The notes: generated by a model not told the origin, from the sequence alone. DNA of 64,000 nt from Stomoxys calcitrans (GCF_963082655.1 NC_081553.1:228804482-228868481); one strand, 5' to 3'; shown: positions 1 through 10,321, counted from the first letter of the stretch. Translations and numbers: made by a program.

Positions 1-1765
1 GACTGGTCCGCCCGGCGCAGACGAACCCCTACTGGCGCTCTCGTCCGCCCTCTAATTGCTTGGAATACCCTTATGCTCATAGAAACCCATGTCAGCGTGG
101 GCCCAAAGCCTATCCAGGGATTCCAAACAGTCCGCCACGCATCTCGACCCCACCATTCTCGACCCCAAGGCCTAAAGCTCCGCCATACTGTCCACATAAA
201 TTTTGAGTTTCGAGGGCGGTAGGGCCCTTGCCAGAATTTCTCTTGCAGCTACTGCAATGGCAGAGATCAGAAAGACCGTATACTGGTCCGGCAGTCTCAG
301 AGACAAACTGATATTGAGTGCATCAGACTTGACCTCCAATCCAGTCCCTGACTCCATCTGTGTAGATCGAAGTCTCATCCTCTCCAAGTACACCATCCGC
401 CCTCCATTCGTGCCTCTCAGTAAAGCGAATCGCGAATTATCTCACTCCAGTCGGCACTGGTGCTAGGTAGTCGGAGATCCTCCTCAATCTACCCTTCGTA
501 TCCATAACACCCAGAATGGAACTGTGGCCGCAACCATTCTCCTTCAGCATGCCGAGCTCTCTCAGCCTAAGCACGACCCTGGCGGCGCATTTCCAAATAT
601 AGGCCCCAATGGGCAGCATCGCCTCCAGGCCTGCCTGCGCTGCGGATCTCAGAGCCCCCTTGATCCCGACGCAGGTCAGTCTCTGGACCTTCTCGAACTC
701 CTTACGCGTTCTCTTCCCTACGGCGTTCCACCATACCAGTGCTCCATAGTATTGCCTATGGTCTTACAATCTTACAGTCACCCCCCTCTTCTTACCGAAC
801 ATCCTCCTGCAGGAGTAAAAAGCGCACAGTGCCTTACGGCTTCTTTCCTGGGTGTTCCTCTTCCAGGACAGTTTTGAATCTAGGATTATGTCTAGGTACT
901 TCGCCTCCTTCGACTGCCGCAGGGTGAACCCATCCAAGGACGGGGGTCTGAACTCCGATATCTTATATCTATGCGTAAAGAGCACCAGCACTTTCTTCCC
1001 TTGGTTAGTGCTCAACTCATTTCTGGTAGCCCATCGCGACAACCTCCTAAGTGACCCTTCCATGATCTCTCTAATCGTCGACAGAAACTTGCCTCGGACC
1101 AGCAGCTCGACGTCGTCCGCATAAGCGATAATCCTCGTGCCGTTTCCACCGAGATCCATCAGGATTTCATTAATCACGAGGTTCCATATTATCGGTGAAA
1201 ATACCCCTCCTTTGGGCGTTTCTCTGGTCACCCGCCTTCTGACCACACAATCTCCCAGATTTGCATTAATAATCCTGCCATAAAGCATATTATATGTCCA
1301 TTGGGAGATTAAGGGGTGAATCCCCGTGCGGTCTAGTGAGGCGACTATCGCTCCAATCTCCACATTATTGAAAGCCAATATCCAAGAAGGCCGCTAAAGT
1401 GTAATCCTACTGTCGGAGGATTACCACCTCGTGGAGGGCCGTCTCCGCCGACCTGCCTTTGAGGTATGCGTGTTGTTCCCCACTGAAGTTCTCCGGCGTC
1501 AGTCCCCCTCTTATTTTCAGGTCAATCAGTCCTTCCAGTGTTTTCAGCAAAAACGATGGGAGACTAATAGGCCTATAATCCTTCGTCGTACTGTGGTTTA
1601 TACTTCCCGCCTTGGGTATAAATACCACCTTGACTTCCTTCCATGCACTCGGTATGTAGGACCATGCCAGGCTCGCCCTGAAAATCTGCTCACTCCAAGG
1701 GACTCCTGCAGCAGTGTCGGGATAATTCCGTCAGGACCGGCCGACTTAAAAACGATTGGTAGGTA
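1..1765 (-). mobile_element. Degenerate non-LTR retrotransposon (LOA/I-like), RT + RNase H part of ORF2, runs off left edge
   Basis: Read on the minus strand, the segment begins near 1765 with a reverse-transcriptase finger region (SAGPDGIIP, then FIPKAG, DYRPISL and HAYLKGRSAETALHEV around 1628-1410). It continues through the palm (PKGGVFSPIIWNLVINEIL; catalytic YADD near 1110-1125) to the thumb at about 764. Downstream pieces at 619-437, 396-172 and 120-1 carry the RNase H end (GIPSN, a stop, then ADESASRGSS close to position 30). An RNase H domain after the RT is typical of the I, LOA and related clades; the AYLKGRS.ETALHEV block points to LOA/Lian-like elements. Stops and frameshifts break the frame several times, so it is a dead copy. 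It is cut at about 1765, where an R-A repeat starts, and its 3' end lies beyond the window. The clade assignment is from memory of motifs. Confidence 0.8.
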
Positions 1766-1774
1766 AATCAAAAC

Positions 1775-2055
1775 TTTTGTATACTGATCTAGTTATTCTT
1801 TCTGGATGGTCCTGATATTCTAAGTTGATCTAGCCATGTCCATGCGTCTGTTGAAATCACTATAGCGGTCGATCGAACAAAGGTATTAGCTTGAAATTTT
1901 GTACAGAAACATATTATTGATGCAGGTCGTTGGAGATTGCAAATGGGTGGAAAATACGGTCCAAATCGGTCCATGGCCTGATATAGCTGCCAAATAATCC
2001 GACTTCCCCATTTGACTTTTTCAACTCCTGGGAGCCGAAAAATATATTTGATTGG
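1775..2055. repeat. R-A repeat fragment upstream of EcKL copy 1 exon 2
   Basis: The stretch carries the R-A signature: GTCGATCTAGCCATGTCC-like sequence near 1825-1845, CTTGAAATTTTGTACAG near 1890, CCAAATCGGTCC near 1960 and GATATAGCTGCCA near 1980. These occur in the same order in the copies at 3335-4379 and 51080. It is a partial, diverged copy. If the first EcKL exon lies upstream of the window, this copy and the retroelement before it sit inside intron 1. Confidence 0.6.
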
Positions 2056-2185
2056 TTAATATAACCTACCATTTCAAAAATTTGCACAGTTGGCGTCAAA
2101 AATAAGCTCACAGCATTCCATTAATTATTTAGAAGCTGCATCTTTATATATTTTCTAATTATGCATCTAATTTTTCTCTTTTTAG

Positions 2186-5100
2186 ATGGTTCCCTAAAGG
2201 AGAAAACCTACATTTTAAAAACCATGTTGGAAAATGAAAAAGCATTTCAAACCATCTATAAATTGGCTTTATTCCCCAAAGAGATGAAAATGTACAGTGA
2301 ATATTTGCCGGCTTTTGAGAAACTATATAGAGCTATAGGTTGGAATATTAAATTGTCTCCCCGATGTTTGCTCTCTGAGAAAAAGGGTGATCTTATCAAC
2401 TTAGTCTTTGAAGATTTGCAAGAAGAAAATTTCAAAAACATAGATCGGCTAAAGGGATGCAATATGTCGCATATGCGACAAATTTTAAGAAAAATAGCCG
2501 AATTGCATGCAGCCAGTGCAGTGTATGAACAGCAATATGGAGCATATCCAGAAGAATTTCAATTTAGTTTTATAAACCAACTTCAGGATGAGGCATATTT
2601 GAAAAGGAAGTTTGATGTGCGTACCAACAGTTATAAAAAGGCAATGTCTCAATGGGATTGCAGTGAGGCAGAGGAATATATAAAGAAGTTTGTAAGTATA
2701 AGAGTTGTGGAGGTGGGGCTTTTTAGTAGAGGTTATAAAGCCGGAGTCGTAGATCGATTTGAAGTTAAGTAAACTTGCCCAGATTGCTAACCAGTCCCAA
2801 CACCGAATAAATAATCCGAATCTGTTTTCAATTGCGGACCAAGAACGGAGTAGAGTTTTAGACTCCGAAGCCCTGCTTGAAAGAAAATTAATATTGTTAT
2901 TATAAAATTATTTCAGCCTACATTTGAACAATATAGGAAATGTGTCATGGTTAGCATGCAGCCCTCGCCTTACTCGTTTAATGTTTTAAATCATGGCGAC
3001 TTTTGGTCTAATAACATAATGTTCTTCTACGATGCCAATGGTGATCTCCATGAAACTCTTTTATTGGATTTTCAAGTCTGTAAATGGGGAAGTCCTGCTG
3101 AGGATTTGTTATTCTTGCTTACCATATCGCCGGAATCAGAAATACGCTTCAAGGAATATGATCATTTTATAACCATCTATCATCAGCGTTTATTGGAATG
3201 TTTAAAGGCTTTGGATTATAGAAAATCCTTACCGACGTTAAGATCTTTGCATCAGGCAATGTATGATAAAAGGAATACATTTTACGGTAGGTACAAAAGT
3301 ATTAGAAAAAATTGTTTGTAATATTTTCCTTTTTATGCCCACCACCATAGGATGGGGGTATACTAATCTCGTCATTCCGTTTCTAACACCTCGTCATTCC
3401 GTTTGTAACACCTTGAAATATTGATCTGCGACCCCCATAAAGTATATATATTATTGATCGTCTCGGCATTCTGAGTCGATCTAACCATGTCCGTCCGACC
3501 GTCTATCAAAATTACGATAGCGGACGAACGCGTAAATATAGCCACTTGAAATTTTGCACAGATATCGGTTCAGATTTAAATATAGCTCTCATATAAACCG
3601 ATCTCCCGATTTGACTTCTTGAGCCCCTGGAAGCCATAATTTTAATCCCAATAGGCTGAAAATTTTCATTAAGTCTTCTATTACGACTTCCCACAACTGT
3701 GCCAAGTGCGGTCTAAATCGGTCTATAACCAGATATAGCTCCTATATAAACCAATCTTCCGATTTGACTTCTTGCGCCCCTGGAAGTCGCAATTTTTGTC
3801 CGATTTGAATGAAACTTTGCACGTAGTATTCTGTTACAACTATCCACAAATGTTCCAAGTACGGTTCAAATTGGTCTTTAAGCTGATATAGCTCGCATAT
3901 AAACCGATATCCCGATTTCATATCTTGAGCCCCTGGAAGCCGCAATTTTTGTCCGATTTGACTGAAACCTTGCACGTTGTTGTTGTAGCCACATGCCTAT
4001 ATGTGGTGGTGGCGATCCCCGTTAGCTCTTATAGGTGAGCAAGCTCGTTCCGGTCCAAAGGACCCATCGCTGAGGGAACATAATGACCATTGGTTACTTA
4101 AAGGCGCCATTAACTCGCCTTGTCATATCGAGCATCATAGGCACTCAGTATTTAGGCAAGAGCCTGTGCCACGCTTTAGACTAAGACTTTCCACTCGAAA
4201 CCGTTGATTGTCCGCGACTGCAATTGCAGCTACTCCGTATGAAGCATTACGACTCCCCACAATTGCACCAAGTACGGTCCAAATCGGTTATATACCTCAT
4301 ATAGCTCCCATATAAACCGATCTCTTAATTACCCTTGTTCGGTTCCTAGAAGCTTGAATTGTTGCCAGGTTAAGCAGAATTTTTATACCCTACACCACTG
4401 CTGTGGTACAGGGTATTATAACTTACTGAATTAGTTTGTAACACCCAAAAGGAAGAGAGATAGACCCATTGATAAGTATACCGATCGACTTAGAATCACT
4501 TTCTGATTCGATTTAGCTATGTCCGTCTGTCTGTCTGTCCGTCCGTCTGTCTGTCCGTCTATCCATGTTAATTTGTGTACAAAGTACAGGTCGCAGTTCT
4601 CATCCGATCGTCTTCAAATTTGGTACAAGTACGTTTTTCGGCCTTGAGACGAAGCCTATCGAAATTGGAAAAAGTCGGTTCAGATCTGGATATAGCTCCC
4701 ATATATATGTTCGTCCGATTTCAGTAATACTGCAATAAAATGGTCATTTGTTAACCAATTCTCTCGAAATTTGGCAGGAAGGATTTTTTACGACTATCAA
4801 ATTTAATGGAAATCGGTTCAGATTTAGATATAGCTGTCATATATGTATATCGCCCGATTTTCACTCCTAGAGCCACTGCAACCACATTTATTGACCAATC
4901 CTGCCAAAATATTGCACTACGCTTTCCTCGATGACTACCACAATAAACATAGAGTTTGGTCAAAATTGGTTCAGATTTGGATATATCCCCCTAAATACGT
5001 TCGTCATATTTTGGGTAATTTGCCATAATGTTGCCATTTGTCAACCGTAGTTTTTACAGTTTGAACATATTTGCTCACCGAGTCCATCAAAATTGGTTCA

Positions 5101-5552
5101 GAATTTGATATGGGTCCCACATTGTGCTTATAGGGTAGGTGTAGGGTATTATACAGTCGGCACCGCCCGAATTTTGCTCTTCCTTACTGGTTGTATCTAA
5201 GGTGAAATTAAGCCCCTCAACTTAATTTATTTTATGTACATTTTTTGCAGGATCCATGGTGGTGGGTCCCCAAAATTCGGCCCAGCCGAACTAAGCACGT
5301 TTTTAATTTTTATATTAAAGGTGTTTTATATTTGTTTTTGTATTTTTAGCCTTCTACGCCTGTCTTAATCGGTTGCCAGTCACTTTCCTGCCCCCTGATA
5401 GCAATTCGAGTATTCAAAATTTTGATCGTCCCGATGAAGTGGGTGAAAAATTGCGCATGAAAGCGTATACAAATTCCATATTTGTGGATGTTATAAAGAA
5501 TGTCTTTAGATTTTACCATCAACGTGGTCTATTTAGTTTTGAGGATTTTTAG
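2186..5552 (+). CDS. EcKL copy 1: ecdysteroid kinase-like (CHK kinase-like) gene, exons 2-4 only
   Basis: The exons read from splice sites and homology to copies 2 and 3 are 2186-2691, 2917-3286 and 5350-5552 (stop TAG 5550-5552), joined by GT-AG introns of 225 and 2063 bases. They encode 359 residues. Exon 2 holds the N-lobe lysine (YILKTML) and the hinge-like LVFEDL. Exon 3 holds the catalytic loop NHGDFWSNN (base D, metal-binding N) and the second metal site LLLDFQ. Exon 4 ends in RMKAYTN and FYHQRGLFSFEDF. Family knowledge: PF02958 enzymes are cytosolic small-molecule kinases of insects, proposed to phosphorylate ecdysteroids or detoxification products. Oddities: the first coding exon (Gly-rich loop) is absent from the visible upstream DNA, which is retroelement and repeat, so it is either beyond the left edge or lost; intron 3 has grown about 30-fold relative to the other copies through nested repeats. 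All visible splice sites and the reading frame are intact. AATAAA at 5586-5591 is a likely polyadenylation signal. Confidence 0.85.
3978..4240. repeat. R-D repeat nested in R-A
   Basis: This less AT-rich block starts at the TTGTTGTTGTAGCCAC motif, runs through GAGCAAGCTCGTTCCGG and GGCACTCAGTATTTAGGC, and ends near GCAGCTACTCCGTATGAA. It interrupts an R-A unit between TTGCACG and GCATTACGACTCCC, which joins up when the block is removed. I recognise it as resembling a recurrent calyptrate repeat but cannot assign a class. The only open frame (68 codons) does not look like a protein gene. Confidence 0.55.
4380..5189 (-). repeat. R-B element, apparently complete, nested in R-A
   Basis: It runs from TTTATACCCTACACC near 4382 to TATACAGTCGGCACCGCCCG and CCTTACTG at 5189. 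Internal landmarks are the GTCTGTCTGTCCGTC microsatellite (4528-4560), TTAATTTGTGTACAAAGTAC (4567), GAGACGAAGCCTAT (4645) and repeated GGTTCAGATTTGGATATAG units. Other copies are at 24770-26190, 57069-58117 and 61629-62247. Strand here is relative: the 57069 copy is taken as plus. No protein is encoded. Removing it rejoins flanking R-A sequence seen uninterrupted near 20860-20900. Confidence 0.65.
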
Positions 5553-5585
5553 CATATACAAGAAATTCGGCCTGAACGAATCGGA

Positions 5586-5591
5586 AATAAA
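5586..5591 (+). promoter_or_regulatory. Polyadenylation signal AATAAA of EcKL copy 1
   Basis: The hexamer AATAAA lies 34 bases after the stop codon of copy 1. Copies 2 and 3 carry the same hexamer close to their stops, which supports its use. Confidence 0.5.
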
Positions 5592-5709
5592 TTTCAAAAA
5601 TTTTCAGCATAAATTGGTTTTATATAAAAATTGGCTGGATAGTTTTGGATATCAAATTTGTATACCAAGTTCTTGGTTTACTCTAATAGACCTTTCATTT
5701 GAGTACCAT

Positions 5710-5800
5710 ATACCGAAAGAAAATTTTGATATCGTATTGTATGAATAACTATTTTCTTCATCCATACCATACGGTATTGTTTTAGTATTAGTTCACTATA
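5710..5800. mobile_element. Fragment of small foldback MITE (MITE-2)
   Basis: The fragment has the terminal ACCGAAAGAAAA...TTGATATC and inner CCATACCATACGGTATTG... motifs in the arrangement seen in the fuller copy at 59409-59576. The distal terminus is missing. Confidence 0.5.
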
Positions 5801-5815
5801 GTCCCGTTCAGCAAA

Positions 5816-6520
5816 CATGTATGATAGGGGGTCGGTCTCTCAGATATTTGTCAAAGACCATTTATTCGAGTTTCGTATTGTCGAGATATACATGTCCTGC
5901 TGAAGAGCTCAGTCCCTAATATTAATAACAGATTCATGCCCTAATTTCAAAGACATTTCATTCAAGTCCCATATTATCCCGCAGTTTTCTCCCTAAGACA
6001 CTTCATTTCATGTACATTTTGTGTCGATAGACAAACAGTAGTAGGAGTAGGGCGACCCCAAATACCCGAATAAAATTGTATATCAAATTCGTACTCTATT
6101 TCCTATAACCTTTTTTATGATACCCATTTTGCCCCTACCAGAAAGAATGTATTTATTGGGCGGTTTTTTATGGGTATGGGGCGGCATATGGGATCAAATT
6201 TTGATATCAACTTTGTATTCTACATTTAAATACATTTCATTTCATACCCATATTGTCCCAATTGGTAGTGTGGGTGGGTTTTGGGTTGGGGAGTTTCCCA
6301 AGGTTACTTGACCCTAAACTTTTATACCGAGTTTGGTTTTTGGCTTACCTTATAGAAAATTTTTTCTTAAATGGACGAACCCATTTCCGAAATTTGGCAT
6401 TTTCGAAAATTGGGGTAAGGGGGAGGGTCTGCCATCTGTGAAAATTTCATGAAAATAGGATCAGCCATTTTTGAGTCTATACGGAATAAACAACAAAGCG
6501 CAACACTTTCATTTCTATAT
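5816..6520. repeat. R-E repeat, degenerate copy
   Basis: The stretch carries the R-E hallmarks: CCCATATTGTCC, ACATTTCATTTCA, GGTATGGGGCGGC, a GAAATTTGGCATTTTCGAAAATTGGGG tail and the terminal GAGTCTATACGGAATAAACAA. They occur in the same order as in the longer copy at 13490-15400. Two short open frames here are chance products of G-rich repeat sequence. Confidence 0.55.
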
Positions 6521-6724
6521 AATGTTTGGAAGACAAGAAGGGTGAAGAAGGTGCTGAGGGATACCAAGCATTGTTTCTGAGTGGATTTAATTTTTATGAG
6601 CGTCCAGATATTAATCCGCTCTAAAACTAAACAGTTACCTCGAAAAAGAAAATTTAAGTCTAAAATTCCGTATTGCTTACAAAATCCCTAATTGTTTTCC
6701 ATACCAAGTCTAGTTAGTTTATGT

Positions 6725-8150
6725 CTGGTATTATGTCCCCACCTAAGTGCCAGTGTCTGTTAGTGGCTAAAGCCGGGCAATAACATGCTCCAACGTTTCA
6801 TCATCTTCCTCTACACATGCCTTCACTTGCCTATTTTGGTTCATGTCTGCTATTGTGTCCCCACCTGAGTACCGGCGTCTTTTAGCCGCGAAAGCCGGGC
6901 AATGATATAGGAAATGCTCCAGCGTCTCGTCATTTTCCCCGCATGCCCTACGCATGCAATCACTTGCCGGACGATTAAGTGAGCTCATAGTCTTATAGAG
7001 GGTGATTTTTTTGAGGTTAGGATTTTCATGCATTAGTATTTGACAGATCACGTGGGATTTCAGACATGGTGTCAAAGAGAAAGATGCTCAGTATGCTTTG
7101 ACATTTCATCATGAATAGACTTACTAACGAGCAACGCTTGCAAATCATTGAATTTTATTACCAAAATCAGTGTTCGGTTCGAAATGTGTTCAAATTTTGA
7201 CAAATTTTGTTCAGCGATGAGGCTAATTTCTGGTTGAATGGCTACGTAAATAAGCAAAATTGCCGCATTTGGAGTGAAGAGCAACCAGAAGCCGTTCAAG
7301 AACTGCCCATGCATCCCGAAAAATGCACTGTTTGGTGTGGTTTGTACGCTGGTGGAATCATTGGACCGTATTTTTTCAAAGATGCTGTTGGACGCAACGT
7401 TACGGTGAATGAACACATTTCGAACCGAACACTGATTTTGGTAATAAAATTCAATGATTTGCAAGCGTTGCTCGTTAGTAAGTCTATTCATGATGAAATG
7501 TCAAAGCATACTGAGCATCTTTCTCATTGACACCATGTCTGAAATCCCACGTGATCTGTCAAATACTAATGCATGAAAATCCTAACCTCAAAAAAATCAC
7601 CCTTTATGTCCTGTTATGATACCAAAACTATACTGACCTCCGGCTTGCTTCTTTTAGTAATAGCCTCGCCTTCTCACGATCCGGATCTCCCTATAGGATT
7701 GACGTCGACCTGCCGACCGTTTTGCTGTTCCACAGTGATACATCCGTGTTCGTAGCCCACACTCTTAACTCAGACTGCGTCGACCCGAAAGCCTTCGGGT
7801 TAAACAAGTTTGTTAACGGTATTCCTCTGGCCTTAACTGCCAAATCGTCCGCTTTTTCATTTCCCCTTACCCCGGCACCCAAACGATGCGAATCGTGTCA
7901 TTCTCAGAGAAGACGTTAATATCCTTCTTACATTCCAAGACTGTGTGTGACTTTACCGTCCTGGTTGTTATTGCCCCTATGGCCAGTTTTATGTCCGTAA
8001 AGATGTTCACACTCGACGTCCTCGCGTTAACACCACACCACCTCACGCATTTCGTGATTGCCCGGATCTCCGCCTGCAAGACCGTATCTTGGCCCATTGC
8101 GTTCTCTAGCTTTGATCCCTCAGTGTAACACGATCTTTCAGATGACACTT
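6725..8150 (-). mobile_element. Degenerate LOA/I-like non-LTR retroelement, RNase H and C-terminal zinc-knuckle part, split by a mariner
   Basis: On the minus strand, 8148-7690 encodes RNase H pieces: a CYTEGSKLENAMG start, VLQAEIRAITKCVRW, INVFSEN and VRGNEKADDLAVKARG. After the mariner (6998-7604) the frame resumes at 6990-6767 with SSLNRPASDCMRRACG ... ETLEHFLYHCPAF, the Cys-His tail that follows RNase H in LOA-like elements. The tail is tandemly duplicated: 6725-6815 and about 6840-6940 are similar copies about 120 bases apart. Stops and frameshifts show the copy is dead. It is a second element of the same general group as the one at 1-1765. Confidence 0.75.
6998..7604 (+). mobile_element. 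Internally deleted mariner with long foldback arms
   Basis: The 5' end (AGGGTGATTTTTTTGAGG) is followed by the transposase start region (MNRLTNEQRLQIIEFYYQNQ, 7111-7170). A jump then joins it to the catalytic core (ILFSDEANFWLNGYVNKQN, 7203 on, through GGIIGPYFFKDAVGRNV). After VTVNE (about 7412) the sequence becomes a near-exact reverse complement of the first 195 bases, so the transposase start is present again inverted and the element ends with AATCACCCTT. TA dinucleotides at 6996-6997 and 7605-7606 fit mariner target duplication. It is non-autonomous: the catalytic domain is incomplete. It lies inside the LOA-like fragment at 6725-8150, so it inserted later. Confidence 0.85.
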
Positions 8151-9060
8151 TTTTTGTAAACTTTCTAACGATATAAAAACAATTTCAATAGGTACACGAA
8201 TAGGTTCACAGAAATGCCGATGATACCTTGACTATAATTTTCAAAAAAAAAAAAATTGTTGTAAGTCCAATAACTCATAAACCGTTAGAGATATACTAGA
8301 CATTTCAGCATGTTTTTTGTAGAATTTTATACTCTATCTTTTAAAAAATGAATCAAGCCGATCCGCCCATAAACGACTCTTTGGCAAGAAATTCAAACTT
8401 TGACATGATCGATCTCAAGCCCCATGGATCAGATTTTGGAGCTATTAGGGTCCCACTTATTGAAAAACACCTCAACATTGACTATGTTAAGTTTCGTGTC
8501 CATATCTCTACACGTTCAAAAGTTCCAGGATTATTTCCAAGATTTTTTTTATTGGGCAACACTGTGCCGTGGTGCAATGTTGTAAGGCGTTTGAAAACAA
8601 TCATGGGATGGATGGAACACAGGTTTGAATCACAGGAGCAAACCACTTTTAGCAATCTTTAAAACAAATACCAACATTTTGACAAAATTTGAACAGCTGT
8701 GAATGTCTCTTTCCAATAACCTGGTTGATTTATGAAAATTTGTCGTTGATCAGAAGACATCTGTGTGATCAATTTGTCAACGCCGTGCTTGGTCTTTTCT
8801 ATTGGTGCAGAGGATTGAGAAGCTTGGTAAACTATTCTGAGTTGGGCTAGTTGAATAAATGTTCTGTCATAGCCAATAAAGTAAATAAGTTGACTGAATT
8901 TGTTAGATTGAGGATTTGGCTGAAATTGTTGATGGAACGTTTTGTTATGACCTCCATTATCTGACAAGTATGGTCCAAATCTGATTTTAACCTGATGTAG
9001 AACATGAGTTATGTGTTCCATCTGTATAAGATGCGGTTCGGGGTTGAATTACATGTCAAC
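8151..9060. other. Unassigned intergenic stretch with a retroelement 3' tail at about 8822-8900
   Basis: Most of the stretch shows no recognisable gene. A 104-codon open frame at 8348-8662 has no motif I know and no splice context. The part at 8822-8900 (CTATTCTGAGTTGGGCTAG, then CTGTCATAGCCAATAAAGTAA) resembles the 3' tails at 39090-39165 and 44505-44570, so a third copy of that retroelement tail is likely here. Confidence 0.4.
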
Positions 9061-9289
9061 ATTAATTTGAAGGCTAATTTTTTGTTATTCTATCAGATAT
9101 CTTTTGTATTATATCTCGGGCACGTAATTTACTCTATATCTTATGGTGAAGTGTGAACAAGAAAAAACATGCTAAGGAAATCTTGAGAACCTTGAGAACC
9201 TTGAAAACCATGGATACCTTAAAAATTTATACAAATCATTTAAGTTGATGGGCACATTTGTATAAAATGTTTGACATTTTCTTGGGAAC
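9061..9289. other. AT-rich spacer, nothing recognised
   Basis: There is only a short local duplication (GAGAACCTTGAGAACCTTG near 9184-9202). No gene or repeat family was seen. Confidence 0.4.
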
Positions 9290-10065
9290 GGTGTAGACTT
9301 AACGAGATATGGGTTTATATGCAGCTATATTTGGTTATAAACCTGTTAAGACTGTATTTATCACGGATGTTGGAAGACAAAACAGGTGAAAATTTCAGCC
9401 TAATGGAACACCAACTGTGGATTCCAGGGCCTAAAGATATCTAATCGGAAGATCGGTTTGTATGAAAGCTATATCAGGTTACACACTGATTTGAATTGTA
9501 CTTGACACGGTTGTTGTAAGTCATAACAGAACGCTAGGTGTAAAATTTCAGCTAAATCGGATAACAATTGGGGCTTCTAGGGGCTTTAGAACTCAAATCG
9601 GGAGATCGGTTTATATGGACGCTATATCGGTAATATACCGATTTGGACCACATAAAAATGGGGCTACAACAACAACCGATTTGGACCATACTTAACACAA
9701 ATGTTGGAAGTTATGAAAAAATACTACATGTATAACTTTATCTAAATCGGATAATAACGGCTTCAAGGGGCCCAAAAAATCAAATTGTTGGACCATGGAA
9801 CGCCATGCTATATAGAAATCTGAACAGATATGGCCAATTTGCAAAATTCGATGAACCACACCAACAAGAAGTATCAAAATTACACTCGGATATCTTTATT
9901 CGTTTGGCCGCTATCATGATTTCGACAGACAGGCATACGGAAATGGCTAAATCGTCTTAGAATATTACCACGATGAAGAATATGTTTACGTTATGGGGTT
10001 GCAGATTATTTTTACGAGGTATTACTAACAGAAAGACCAGATTTGAATAACGACCCTCCTATAGT
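9290..10065. repeat. R-A repeat, reverse orientation, degenerate
   Basis: The block contains repeated R-A units in the orientation ATCGGTTTATATGG...GCTATATC (9455, 9610) with TAACAGAACGCTA...AAATTTCAGCTAAATCGG (9527-9560). The terminal module with TTCGACAGAC and GATCGTCTTAGAAT lies near 9925-9960. It lies upstream of EcKL copy 2. Confidence 0.6.
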
Positions 10066-10286
10066 GGAGCGTAAAAAATGCTAAATAAGCATCCCATAAA
10101 TGCTGATAGCACATTATATTTTGAAGATTAAAACAAATAATCATTTCATTTCATTTTGAGTTGATTAGCCTGAAAAAGTTAAATTATATCAAAAGTGCCT
10201 AAACTGATATGCTGTTCTTTGATAAGATTAATATGCATTTGATACACTTTGTTGTGGTATTATTATGTTTACTTTTTTCAGCTAGT

Positions 10287-10321
10287 TCAGTTACTTGCCT
10301 TCTTTTATATGATTGGGATTT
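10287..10321 (+). promoter_or_regulatory. Possible core promoter (Inr with DPE-like spacing) of EcKL copy 2
   Basis: TCAGTT at 10287-10292 matches the fly initiator TCAKTY. Counting its A as +1, GGATTT starts exactly at +28, which fits the downstream promoter element RGWYV except at its last position. This would give a 51-base 5' leader before the ATG at 10340. An alternative reading is that the TTTACTTTTTTCAG just upstream is a splice acceptor of a leader intron. Weak evidence. Confidence 0.25.

Larger units (their letters stand above)
3335..5305. repeat. R-A element filling intron 3 of EcKL copy 1, itself split by R-D and R-B insertions
   Basis: One end is the TATGCCCACCACCATAGGATGG motif near 3335-3357. 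The other is the CCATGGTGG ... GGCCCAGCCGAACTAAGCACG motif at 5254-5300. Between them are several internal units with ATAAACCGATCTCCCGATTTG. The body is interrupted by two unrelated blocks (about 3978-4240 and 4380-5189). The second end was recognised as part of the same family because the body and this end are contiguous in the copy at 20200-20970. No coding capacity was seen, so the element is non-autonomous; its class is not clear from sequence. Confidence 0.65.

Noticed and set aside
8348..8662. 104-codon frame with balanced amino-acid composition
   Set aside because: No known motif, no splice context, surrounded by repeats; kept only as unassigned sequence.
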